Part shown: one piece after another, positions 1 through 6,851 of the stretch
Layout of the letters: every line of letters starts with the position of its first letter
Numbering within the stretch: the first letter of the stretch is position 1
Source: Methylopumilus sp036745495
GTDB taxonomy: Bacteria > Pseudomonadota > Gammaproteobacteria > Burkholderiales > Methylophilaceae
Assembly (NCBI GenBank): GCA_036745495.1
Contig: DAIOGA010000031.1
Span: 1 to 8,617, forward strand
Length of the DNA stretch: 8,617 bases
Direction: 5' to 3'
Translations under genes and position numbers: made by a program
Notes under the pieces: model-generated
The model's input: the letters and a program-made list of their open reading frames with translations, nothing else
Told to the model about the DNA's origin: nothing
Database searches by the model: none

Positions 1-93
1 AAATTCATTTTTTATTCGTTCTGTTAGAGAGCCTTCTTCCGTAAGCCATGAAAATTCATGTCCTTTAATTGTGGGTGATTTTAACCAAATCAT
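1..93 (-). CDS. ubiC: Chorismate--pyruvate lyase, N-terminal 31 residues (partial)
   Basis: This is the beginning of a gene that runs off the left edge. It starts with ATG at 93-91 and stays open for 31 codons to base 1. The product would convert chorismate to 4-hydroxybenzoate and pyruvate, the first committed step of ubiquinone synthesis, in the cytoplasm. The visible stretch FSWLTEEGSLTERIK matches the family's N-terminal pattern of W-L-x-x-x-x-S-(L/M)-T-(K/E)-R (E. coli UbiC has LDWLLLEDSMTKRFE). The start lies only 2 bases after the recG stop, so the two are almost certainly cotranscribed, and the end of recG supplies a purine-rich ribosome-binding stretch. The catalytic residues lie outside the window and cannot be checked. 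The identification rests on a short piece plus gene position. Confidence 0.72.
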   Translation of the reverse strand, partial: MIWLKSPTIKGHEFSWLTEEGSLTERIKNEF

Positions 94-95
94 TT

Positions 96-2099
96 TTATA
101 CTTTCACTCTCTCACTTGCATGGCTTAGCCAGCGTTTTAAATGAAGATGAGAAGCTTCAGAATAGTCCTCTAGTAATTGATCGGCAATAGTCTTAGCTTC
201 TTCTAATAATTTAAAATCACGATTGAGATTAGCAATGCGTAACATAGGCACCCCGCTTTGTCGCACTCCTAAAAATTCTCCAGGGCCTCTAATATTCAAA
301 TCTTCTTGTGCAATGATAAAACCATCTGTATTTTCGAAAATCACTTTAAGTCGTTGTCGTGCAAGCTCTGATAATTTTTTTTGAAACAATAAAATGCATG
401 TGCTTTTAAGTGATCCGCGTCCCACGCGGCCACGTAATTGATGTAATTGTGAGAGTCCCATGCGCTCTGCATTTTCAATCACCATCAATGTAGCATTAGG
501 CACATCAACGCCGACTTCAATCACTGTGGTTGCTACTAATAATTGAATATTGCCCCTCACAAAATCAGACATGACTTTTTGCTTTTCTGATGATTTCATT
601 CGCCCGTGCACTAAACCTACTTTTAAATCTTTAAAATGAGATTGCATATTTAAGTATGTTTCTTCAGCAGTTTGAAGTTGCAATACTTCGCTTTCTTCAA
701 TTAAAGGGCATACCCAGTAAACTTGAGCGCCAGCATGGCATGCCTCATGTACTCTTTTTAAAATCTCGTCTCGCCTATCTTCTGAGAAAAGTTTTGTCAC
801 AATCGCTTCGCGACCTTTTGGTAATTCATCAATAACTGACACATCAAGATCTGCAAAATAACTCATCGAAAGCGTTCTTGGAATAGGTGTTGCACTCATC
901 ATCAATTGATGAGGCTCGATCACTTTATTTAATTCCCCTTTTTTCCTTAAAGCCAATCTTTGCTCAACCCCAAATCGATGCTGCTCATCGATAATACTCA
1001 AACCTAATTTTTTAAATGCCACATGTTCTTGAAAAAGGGCATGTGTTCCTATTACAATCTGCGCTTCACCTGATTGCGTCATATCTAATGAAATCGCACG
1101 ATCTTTTTTAGATTGACTCCCTGTTAACCATGCGACTTTTATATTTAGAGGAGTCAGCCATTCATAAAGTTTACGATAATGTTGCTCTGCTAAAATTTCC
1201 GTAGGCGCCATAAAAGCAACCTGACTTCCATTCTCGATCACTTGGAGCGCAGCAATGGTTGCCACAACTGTTTTACCACTTCCTACATCACCTTGTAATA
1301 ATCTTTGCATTGGATAGTTTTTTTCAAGGTCATTTTTAATTTCTTGAATCACTTTTTTTTGTGCATGCGTTAAATCAAATTCAAGATGATCTATAAAAAT
1401 GTTCGTGAGTTTATTTGTCGTTTTGAATGGAGTCGCTGTAAGCGCGCGCCTAATTAAATAATTAGATCTTAAAGATAATTGTTGCGCTAAAAACTCATCA
1501 AAGATGATTCTTTGATAAGCCATGCTAGAAAAAGCTTCGTGTTTTGCAACTTCTTTAAAATCTTTTGGGTGATGAATGCTTTTAATACTTTCATAAAGAT
1601 TTGGTAAGCGTAATTTTTCATAAACTGATGGTGAAAATAAATCTTTTAAATAATTTTTTAAGTCGAAGTGAAGAAACAACTTATCGATCGCATCTTTAAC
1701 TGTTTTTTGTCCAACACCTGCAACCAAGGAATAAATTGGCGTGAGCGCTTCCGGCAACACATCCCCCTCTTTTATTAATTTACATTGAGGATGAATCATC
1801 TCGAAGGCAAATAAATTATGGCGAGCCTCCCCTAAAATACGAATGCGATTACCCGCTTCAAACATCTTCATTTGACTTGGGTAGAAATGTAAAAATCTAA
1901 GCTGCAAACTGCCAGACGTATCTTTGACTTGTACGATAAGCATTTTTTTAGGCTTATATACAATTTCTGCCCGAACAACTTCTGCTTCTACTTGAGAAAG
2001 CACGCCCATTTCAATTTCACGAATAGGCGTCACAATAGTTTCGTCAATATAACGAATGGGGAGATGCATCACTAAACTAAATATATCTTCAAGGCCCAA
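96..2099 (-). CDS. recG: ATP-dependent DNA helicase RecG
   Basis: RecG is a double-stranded DNA translocase that remodels stalled replication forks, D-loops, R-loops and Holliday junctions. From the TTG start used here the protein has 667 residues (E. coli RecG: 693). In order: an OB-fold wedge domain in roughly the first 130 residues, beginning with the family motif HLPIRY; Walker A GDVGSGKT at 270-277; DEQH box at 371-374; SATPIPRT at 402-409; VHGRM at 497-501; TVIEVGVDVPNA at 525-536; QLRGRVGRG at 554-562; and the C-terminal RGPGEFLG element at 604-611. All helicase motifs are intact. The start is doubtful: TTG at 2099 is the first standard start, but the frame is open to a TAA at 2174-2172, and the upstream codons read TPSVLNKLKKLG, just like the N-terminal helices of other RecG proteins. 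CTG at 2159-2157, with AAGAG 9 bases upstream, would give 687 residues. The gene follows ridA and is followed 2 bases later by ubiC. Confidence 0.96.
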   Translation of the reverse strand: MGLEDIFSLVMHLPIRYIDETIVTPIREIEMGVLSQVEAEVVRAEIVYKPKKMLIVQVKDTSGSLQLRFLHFYPSQMKMFEAGNRIRILGEARHNLFAFEMIHPQCKLIKEGDVLPEALTPIYSLVAGVGQKTVKDAIDKLFLHFDLKNYLKDLFSPSVYEKLRLPNLYESIKSIHHPKDFKEVAKHEAFSSMAYQRIIFDEFLAQQLSLRSNYLIRRALTATPFKTTNKLTNIFIDHLEFDLTHAQKKVIQEIKNDLEKNYPMQRLLQGDVGSGKTVVATIAALQVIENGSQVAFMAPTEILAEQHYRKLYEWLTPLNIKVAWLTGSQSKKDRAISLDMTQSGEAQIVIGTHALFQEHVAFKKLGLSIIDEQHRFGVEQRLALRKKGELNKVIEPHQLMMSATPIPRTLSMSYFADLDVSVIDELPKGREAIVTKLFSEDRRDEILKRVHEACHAGAQVYWVCPLIEESEVLQLQTAEETYLNMQSHFKDLKVGLVHGRMKSSEKQKVMSDFVRGNIQLLVATTVIEVGVDVPNATLMVIENAERMGLSQLHQLRGRVGRGSLKSTCILLFQKKLSELARQRLKVIFENTDGFIIAQEDLNIRGPGEFLGVRQSGVPMLRIANLNRDFKLLEEAKTIADQLLEDYSEASHLHLKRWLSHASERVKV

Positions 2100-2187
2100 T
2101 TTCTTGAGCTTATTTAATACTGAAGGCGTAAAAAGCTTAAGCTCGGCTAGAGAAGTCAGATTGAAATACTCTTAAATAAAAAATAAT

Positions 2188-2565
2188 TTAAACAACAACA
2201 ACACCATCAGCTTCAATAAGAGCATTTCTAGGAAGTGATGCAACGCCTACTGCGGCTCTCGCTGGATAAGGCTTTGTAAAATATTCGCCCATGATAGTAT
2301 TGACCAATGCAAAATGAGATAAATCGGTTAAGTAAATATTAATTTTAACGATATCACCTAACTTAGCTCCAGAAGCTTCAACGACTGATTGTAAATTTTT
2401 AAACACCTGATGAATTTGTGCTTCAATGCCTTCAACCAATTGCATGGATTGAGGGTCAAGTGCAATTTGCCCTGACAAATAAATAGTATTGCCTGTTTTG
2501 ACAGCTTGCGAATAAGTACCAATCGCTTCTGGTGCATTTTTAGTTTGAATAATTTCTTTTGTCAT
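2188..2565 (-). CDS. ridA: RidA/YjgF family 2-iminobutanoate/2-iminopropanoate deaminase
   Basis: RidA hydrolyses reactive enamine/imine intermediates such as 2-aminoacrylate, released by PLP-dependent dehydratases, to 2-ketoacids and ammonia, protecting PLP enzymes in the cytoplasm. The protein has 125 residues, a normal family length for a trimeric chorismate-mutase-like fold. Family motifs visible: GTYSQAVKTGNTIYLSGQ at 16-33, the conserved Arg103 in PARAAVGVASLP (equivalent to E. coli RidA Arg105, which binds substrate carboxylate), and the closing IEADGVVVV at 117-125. The start is ATG at 2565, with only a weak AAAGA ribosome-binding stretch. It lies 30 bases after spoT and upstream of recG, the place trmH holds in E. 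coli. Family assignment is firm. The exact substrate is inferred, because YjgF-family paralogues vary. Confidence 0.93.
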   Translation of the reverse strand: MTKEIIQTKNAPEAIGTYSQAVKTGNTIYLSGQIALDPQSMQLVEGIEAQIHQVFKNLQSVVEASGAKLGDIVKINIYLTDLSHFALVNTIMGEYFTKPYPARAAVGVASLPRNALIEADGVVVV

Positions 2566-2595
2566 TTCTTTAATCTTTCTTTTTTAATAAGTGGC

Positions 2596-3773
2596 TTAAA
2601 AGTTTTTCATTTTGACACGACTAATTCTGGAAATATTAGTAATCTTTCTTAAATTCCTAATGAGATCTGCTAAGTGAATGCGATTATGCACTTGCACAAT
2701 AAAATTCACATTTACAAAATGTCCACCATCCGACTCTTCAACATTCACATTATCAATATTTGAATCTGATTCTGCAATCACAGAAGAAATCTTTGCAAGC
2801 ATCCCGCGTTCATTTAATACCATGATTTGTAAATTCACCTTGAATAATCTATCTGGATTTGGATCCCATTCAACATCAAGCCATTTGTCAGGATCAAGTT
2901 TAAATTTTCGTATCGCTAAACAGTCATGTGTATGAACCACAAGACCTTTATCTTTATTAATAAATCCTAAAATAGGATCACCTGGAATAGGATGACAACA
3001 AGTTGCCAATTGAATTGCCATGCTCTCAGAGCCTTTAATGGTAATCACATCAAGTTGCTTATGTTTACCTTTTACATGACTCACACCTTCCATAAAACTA
3101 ATAAGCTGGTGTGCCACCATCACATTCATGCGTTTACCTAAACCAATCTCAGCTAAAATATCTTCTTTACTTTTAACACCGTAATCACTGATTAATTTTT
3201 TCCAGTGAGATTCTTTAATGGAAGATGGACTGATATGAAGTGCTTTGAGTGCTTGATTAAGCATACCTTCACCAAGCCTCGAAGACTCCTCTGATTCAAT
3301 GGATTTTAAGTATTGTCGAATATGTGATCTCGCTTTTCCCGTAATCACAAAATTTAACCATGCAGGATTGGGTTTAGCTAAAGGCGCTGTAATAATCTCA
3401 ATGTGATCGCCGTTATTTACTTCGGCTCGAAGCGGGACGAGTTCTTGATTGTATTTTGCGGCTACACAACAATTACCCACATCACTATGCACTGCATATG
3501 CAAAATCAACTGCGGTCGAACCTTTAGGAAGCGCTAAAATTTTACCTTTAGGTGTAAATACATACACCTCATCAGGGAAAAGATCGACTTTTAAATGTTC
3601 TAAGAATTCGAGCGAATCCGAACTATCTGATTGAATTTCTAAAAGACGTTTTAACCATTGATGTGTTTGTTGTTGAAGCTCTGTGAGATGTGCATCTTTC
3701 GTTTTATAAAGCCAATGTGCTGCAACACCTGCTTCCGCAAGTTTGTGCATTTTTTCACTACGAATTTGTACTT
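2596..3773 (-). CDS. spoT: Bifunctional (p)ppGpp synthetase/hydrolase SpoT, C-terminal part (gene split by an assembly gap)
   Basis: This is the regulatory half of the RelA/SpoT protein whose catalytic half lies beyond the N run. It joins in frame at ...VQIRSEKMHKLAEAGVA, which is also the last sequence of the other half. Numbered on the rejoined 733-residue protein: the end of the synthetase domain (AAHWLYK near 359-365); a TGS domain at about 405-470 (VYVFTPKGKILALPKGSTA); a helical region; a zinc-finger-like domain with CC at 600-601 in CCHPIPGD and HTHDC at 622-626; and a C-terminal ACT domain from about 653 to 733 (MVLNERGMLAKISSVIAE). These parts sense acyl carrier protein and the ribosome in well-studied homologues and set the balance of synthesis and hydrolysis. 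Met at 3750 is internal, not a start: the frame continues upstream to the gap edge. ridA follows 30 bases after the stop. Confidence 0.93.
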
Positions 3774-3928
3774 NNNNNNNNNNNNNNNNNNNNNNNNNNN
3801 NNNNNNNNNNNNNNNNNNNNNNNNNNNNNNNNNNNNNNNNNNNNNNNNNNNNNNNNNNNNNNNNNNNNNNNNNGCTGCAACACCTGCTTCCGCAAGTTTG
3901 TGCATTTTTTCACTACGAATTTGTACTT
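3719..3928. repeat. Exact 55-base direct repeat flanking the N run (assembly artefact)
   Basis: Bases 3719-3773 and 3874-3928 are identical over 55 bases, both running from gctgcaacac to tttgtactt, and they abut the N run on its two sides. The repeat encodes the spoT stretch VQIRSEKMHKLAEAGVA plus partial codons. Identity that stops exactly at the gap edges, with a length equal to a common assembler k-mer size (55), is the mark of two contigs that overlap but were scaffolded without merging. Deleting 155 bases (one copy plus the Ns) restores an unbroken spoT frame that reads GVAAHW across the join. A real tandem duplication is possible but much less likely. Confidence 0.93.
3774..3873. other. 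Assembly gap: 100 Ns of placeholder length
   Basis: A run of exactly 100 undetermined bases lies inside spoT. A round 100 is the usual placeholder for a gap of unknown size, and the duplicated 55-base flanks imply that the true gap is negative (overlapping contig ends), so no sequence is missing. As written, the two copies are offset by 155 bases, not a multiple of three, which is why gene callers split spoT in two. Confidence 0.97.
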
Positions 3929-4952
3929 CAATGGGCGTTCCAAAAGGTCCAAACAAACTTGTATGCAATGATTGATATCCATTAGCTTTTGGAATCGCAA
4001 TGTAATCTTTAAATTTACCTGGGAGTGGTTTATAAAGTGCATGCAATGCACCTAATGCTGAGTAGGCGTCGTTAGCTTCTTTCACGATAATTCTAAATGC
4101 GTAGATGTCATTGATCTGCGCAAATGACATGCCTTTTTCGCTCATCTTCTTATAAATACTGTAAGTATTTTTTTCACGCCCCGTAACTTCAGCATCCATT
4201 TTCATCTCAACGAGTTTTTGTTGAATTGCTGCCGTAATTTTTTCAACAACTTCGCGACGATTTCCTCGAGAAGCTTTCATAGCTTTTTGAATCGCGCGAT
4301 AGCGCATCGGGTATAGATGTTTAAAACTTAAATCTTCAAGCTCCTGATAAATAGTATTTAAACCTAATCGATTTGCAATGGGGGCGTAAATATCATGTGT
4401 TTCTTGTGCAATACGTTTTTGTTTTTCTGGTCTTAAAACATCTAACGTCTGCATATTATGTAAGCGATCTGCAAGCTTCACTAAAATAACGCGAACATCA
4501 TTCGACATCGCCAATAACATTTTTCTAAAGTTTTCAGCTTGCGCTTGCGTGGCATCTTGAAATTCAATTTTGTCGAGTTTAGATAAACCATCAACTAATA
4601 CAGAAACTTGTTTACCAAATTTCTTTTCAATTTCTTTAGTGGTAATTGTTGTGTCTTCAACAACGTCATGAAGTAGTGCTGCAAGGATGGTGGGAGCGTC
4701 AAGGTGAAGTCTCGCTAATGTGCAGGCTACAGCAACTGGATGAACAATATAGGGCTCACCGCTCCTTCTTGATTGGCCATGATGAGCTTCTTCACTAAAT
4801 CGATAGGCATCCCATATTTTGTGGATGTCTTTTGTTTTTAGGTAAGTCTTAAGAAGGGTTGTGAGTTCAGAGTTTTCGTTATCGACAGGCAGTAACGGAA
4901 GTGGCGGTGTTTTTTGAGCATCCGCTTTATTGAAATGAGCGGTACTAGCCAT
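3874..4952 (-). CDS. spoT: Bifunctional (p)ppGpp synthetase/hydrolase SpoT, N-terminal catalytic part (gene split by an assembly gap)
   Basis: This half makes and destroys the stringent-response alarmone (p)ppGpp. It starts with ATG at 4952 and runs 359 full codons to the gap edge. The hydrolase HD domain is intact: H71 in YIVHPVAVA, H95-D96 in LLHDVVEDTT, and RLHN at 163-166 with N166, residues that bind manganese in this family. Hydrolysis should therefore be active, favouring SpoT over a RelA with a dead HD domain. The synthetase domain follows: GREKNTYSIYKK at 258-269, NDIYAFRIIV at 281-290, KFKD at 313-316, NGYQSLHT at 324-331 and EVQIR at 342-346. KFKD is the form of the charged RxKD motif found in bifunctional enzymes, with Lys for the first Arg. 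The ribosome-binding site is weak (AAAGA). rpoZ ends 36 bases upstream. Rejoined length is 733 residues (E. coli SpoT: 702). Confidence 0.95.
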
Positions 4953-4988
4953 AGTCTTTAATCTTGTGTGGGCTTTGTGCCCTAGAAA

Positions 4989-5204
4989 TTAATACGTTGT
5001 TTTTCTATTTAAGATATCAAGACCAACTTTACCTGCTGCGATTTCTCTTAATGCTAATACCGTAGGCTTATCTCTTAAGCCATGGGTGCTTACTAATGCT
5101 TCAGCACCATTGGCTAATTGTCTTGCGCGATAAGCGGCAGCTAAAGTAAGTTTAAAGCGATTAGGAATCATCTCTAAACAATCGTCTACTGTAATTCGTG
5201 CCAT
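4989..5204 (-). CDS. rpoZ: DNA-directed RNA polymerase omega subunit
   Basis: Omega binds the beta-prime subunit of RNA polymerase and helps it fold and assemble. The 71-residue product MARITVDDCLEMIPNRF... carries the full omega signature: the N-terminal MAR motif, then NRFKLTLAAAYRARQL at 16-31 and KPTVLALREIAAGKV at 46-60. It is shorter than the E. coli protein (91 residues) because the variable tail is reduced, which is usual in betaproteobacteria. In E. coli the MAR residues form part of ppGpp site 1 on RNA polymerase, so this omega keeps the alarmone-contact residues and sits just before the gene for the enzyme that makes the alarmone. The start is ATG at 5204 with the best ribosome-binding site of the leftward genes. 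gmk ends 16 bases upstream and spoT begins 36 bases downstream. Confidence 0.97.
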   Translation of the reverse strand: MARITVDDCLEMIPNRFKLTLAAAYRARQLANGAEALVSTHGLRDKPTVLALREIAAGKVGLDILNRKTTY

Positions 5205-5210
5205 GTTATT

Positions 5211-5215
5211 TCTCC
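5211..5215 (-). promoter_or_regulatory. Strong Shine-Dalgarno site of rpoZ (GGAGA)
   Basis: On the minus strand GGAGA lies 6 bases before the rpoZ ATG. Most other leftward genes have only weak AAAGA-like sites, so rpoZ is probably translated more strongly than its neighbours from the shared message. That fits the need for an RNA polymerase subunit in larger amounts than SpoT or RecG, but the expression difference is inference. Confidence 0.75.
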
Positions 5216-5220
5216 AAATT

Positions 5221-5832
5221 TCAAGTCAAGTTTTTAATTAAGTGGCTATGTCGTGTGAGCTGAATATGACACATTAATCGAGTCGATCGAATAATAGCCA
5301 TAAGATCGTGGAGCGCTACTTCAAAGTCATCATTGATTGTAACATAATCAAACTCATCTACATGACTCATCTCTTCTCGGGCAACTGCGAGTCTCTTAGC
5401 AATCGTCTCATCACTATCATGTCCTCGGTTATTTAATCTTTCAGCGAGCGTTTCAACCGAGGGAGGCAAAACAAAGATTGAAACAGCTTCTTTAAATTGA
5501 GCTTTAAGCGCTTGAGCACCTTGCCAATCAATTTCCAAAATTACGTCTTTCTTCTGATCAAGAATCGTCTGAACTGATTTTTTACTCGTGCCATACATGC
5601 CACCATGACATTCAGCAGATTCTAAGAATTCACCTTTTTTCTTCAAATCTAAAAAGGTACTCTCATCAACAAAATGATAGTCCACACCATCTACTTCACC
5701 TGGGCGTGGTTTTCGCGTGGTGTGTGATACAGAAGCTTGAAGATCTTTATCTTTATTTAATAGCGCTTTTACAAGCGTCGTCTTACCGGCACCAGAAGCT
5801 GCTGCAATAATAAATAAATGGGCTTGGCTCAT
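5221..5832 (-). CDS. gmk: Guanylate kinase
   Basis: Guanylate kinase transfers phosphate from ATP to GMP, giving GDP for GTP, dGTP and, indirectly, (p)ppGpp supply. The protein has 203 residues (E. coli: 207). Visible motifs: P-loop SGAGKTT at 13-19; the GMP-binding segment SVSHTTRKPRPGE at 34-46, with R40 and R43; GVDYHFV at 49-55; GEFLESAECHGGMYGTS at 67-83; VILEIDWQGAQ at 97-107; the lid region with RLNNRGHDSDETIAKRL at 132-148; and YVTINDDF at 163-170 near the C-terminus. All family landmarks are present, so it should be active. The start is ATG at 5832, 19 bases after the yicC stop, with a weak AAAGAA site. Its place before rpoZ and spoT is conserved in proteobacteria. Confidence 0.97.
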   Translation of the reverse strand: MSQAHLFIIAAASGAGKTTLVKALLNKDKDLQASVSHTTRKPRPGEVDGVDYHFVDESTFLDLKKKGEFLESAECHGGMYGTSKKSVQTILDQKKDVILEIDWQGAQALKAQFKEAVSIFVLPPSVETLAERLNNRGHDSDETIAKRLAVAREEMSHVDEFDYVTINDDFEVALHDLMAIIRSTRLMCHIQLTRHSHLIKNLT

Positions 5833-5851
5833 ATATATTCTTTAATCATTA

Positions 5852-6718
5852 TTATTCAATATTCTGAATTTGTTCGCGCATTTGCTCAATCAAAACTTTT
5901 AAATCGACTGATATTTGTGAAGTTTTAGGTGAAATCGATTTTGAGCCTAGAGTATTCGCTTCGCGATTAAGTTCTTGCATCATAAAGTCTAGTTTTTTAC
6001 CGATTGCACCATCTGTTTTAAGTAAGCGCCTGACTTCATCGATATGAGATGTAATACGATTAAGCTCTTCATCAATATCCATCTTTTGTATAAAAATAAG
6101 AAACTCCTGTTTTAATCGGTCATCATCGATTGCGATTAATGCCTCCTTAAATTTATTTTCGATTTTAGTTTGATACTCTTTGATTAAAACGGGCAAGATT
6201 TTTTTAGCTTCATCTACAAGCCCTTCAATATCTTTTAATTTATCCAATAAAATCTTTTGTAATTTTTCACCTTCGCGTGCTTTGGATGCCTGAATTTCTA
6301 TTAAGGCTTCTTTAAGATTTTTTTTAAGGTCTTGTTCAAGCAAATTCATGTTGACCGATTGGTCATGCATGATCTCGCTTGTTTTTAAAATATCGAGCGC
6401 ATTAATCGGTTGCACATGAGAAAAATGTTTTGCAATTTCATCGACTGAAGTCGAGAGTTGTTTTAATTTATTGAGATCTACATTTTTAACATCCAGTGCA
6501 TGCGTTTTAGATTTGAAATAAATCCTGCAATCCACTTTGCCTCTTTTAATTTCCGCGGATATCAAATCGCGAATCATTGGCTCAAAAGACCTTAAGGATT
6601 CATCTAATTTAACTTGAAGTTCTAAATATCGATTATTTAAAGACCGAAATTCGAGGAGCAAAATACCCTGTTCTGTATCTGCTTCTTTAAAAGAAAAACC
6701 GGTCATGCTTAAAGCCAT
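5852..6718 (-). CDS. yicC: YicC family endoribonuclease
   Basis: The 288-residue protein (E. coli YicC: 287) opens with MALSMTGFSF, the family's S-M-T-(G/A) start. The YicC-like N-terminal domain covers about 1-155. The C-terminal DUF1732 domain ends with the hallmark block GKKLDFMMQELNREANTLGS at 240-259 and VDLKVLIEQMREQIQN at 271-286. The middle (about 120-200) is rich in Lys and Glu and likely helical. E. coli YicC has been described as an endoribonuclease that affects small-RNA stability. The role here is taken from that family and was not visible as a classic nuclease motif. The start is ATG at 6718 with GGA 6 bases upstream. It is the first gene of the leftward set, divergent from rph. 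Confidence 0.95.
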   Translation of the reverse strand: MALSMTGFSFKEADTEQGILLLEFRSLNNRYLELQVKLDESLRSFEPMIRDLISAEIKRGKVDCRIYFKSKTHALDVKNVDLNKLKQLSTSVDEIAKHFSHVQPINALDILKTSEIMHDQSVNMNLLEQDLKKNLKEALIEIQASKAREGEKLQKILLDKLKDIEGLVDEAKKILPVLIKEYQTKIENKFKEALIAIDDDRLKQEFLIFIQKMDIDEELNRITSHIDEVRRLLKTDGAIGKKLDFMMQELNREANTLGSKSISPKTSQISVDLKVLIEQMREQIQNIE

Positions 6719-6746
6719 AAGGTATCCAATTCAATGTTTAAGGGTC

Positions 6747-6775
6747 ATTTTATCAATCTATAGTTGCATTTGCGA
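6747..6775 (-). promoter_or_regulatory. Candidate sigma-70 promoter of the yicC-gmk-rpoZ-spoT operon
   Basis: On the minus strand a TAAAAT -10 box (6752-6747, 5 of 6 to consensus) lies 17 bases after TCGCAA (6775-6770, a weak -35 with 3 of 6). Transcription would start near 6740, giving a leader of about 20 bases to the yicC ATG. A TATAGA at 6762-6757 is a rival -10 but has no convincing -35. The area must hold the promoter because it is the only intergenic space upstream of the leftward genes; the exact boxes are uncertain. Confidence 0.4.
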
Positions 6776-6777
6776 CT
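6762..6777. promoter_or_regulatory. Imperfect 16-base palindrome between the divergent promoters
   Basis: The sequence agttgcatttgcgact is a near-palindrome: outer arms agt/act and inner arms gca/tgc pair, with one G-T position and a T-T centre. It overlaps the candidate -35 of the yicC promoter and lies about 40 bases upstream of the rph -10 box, so it could be an operator touching both directions. I do not recognise it as the site of a named regulator, and short near-palindromes of this size can occur by chance in AT-rich DNA. Confidence 0.25.
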
Positions 6778-6819
6778 AAAACCTTTAAATGACAAGATAT
6801 CAATCAATTAAAGCTAGCT

Positions 6820-6825
6820 TATAAT
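6820..6825 (+). promoter_or_regulatory. Consensus -10 box (TATAAT) of the rph-rdgB-hemW operon
   Basis: A perfect TATAAT lies 26 bases before the rph ATG. Transcription would start near 6832, leaving a leader of about 20 bases. No good -35 is found at 16-18 bases (atatca at 6797-6802 is poor); atgaca at 6789-6794 is a good -35 match but 25 bases away, which is too far. The promoter may depend on an activator or rely mainly on its -10 box. Confidence 0.55.
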
Positions 6826-6839
6826 GACGACTTCTATTG

Positions 6840-6845
6840 AGGAAG
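6840..6845 (+). promoter_or_regulatory. Shine-Dalgarno site that fixes the rph start (AGGAAG)
   Basis: AGGAAG lies 6 bases before the ATG at 6852 and overlaps the codons after an upstream in-frame TTG at 6837. That spacing suits ATG 6852 and cannot serve TTG 6837, so it decides the start of rph. Confidence 0.8.
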
Positions 6846-6851
6846 AAGACC

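Noticed and set aside
2678..3634. Plus-strand open frames of 85 and 61 codons inside the spoT C-terminal part
   Set aside because: They lie antisense to strongly conserved TGS, zinc-finger and ACT coding sequence, have no ribosome-binding site or recognisable product, and are shadows of spoT.
3748..3750. Met codon as the start of a separate short RelA/SpoT-like protein
   Set aside because: The same residues (MHKLAEAGVA) occur inside the synthetase domain of the other half, and the frame continues upstream to the gap edge, so this is an internal Met of one gene.
3651..4051. Several frames crossing the N run on both strands
   Set aside because: They exist only because Ns do not contain stop codons and the two repeat copies are offset by 155 bases; none is a real gene.
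4970..4982. Small inverted repeat gggc-tttgt-gccc between rpoZ and spoT as a terminator or attenuator
   Set aside because: A four-pair stem with no T run after it in the direction of transcription is too weak to act as a terminator, and the operon should continue into spoT.
6837..6851. TTG at 6837 as the rph start
   Set aside because: It would place the AGGAAG ribosome-binding site inside the coding region and add five residues (MRKKT) not expected in the family; ATG 6852 gives the normal length.
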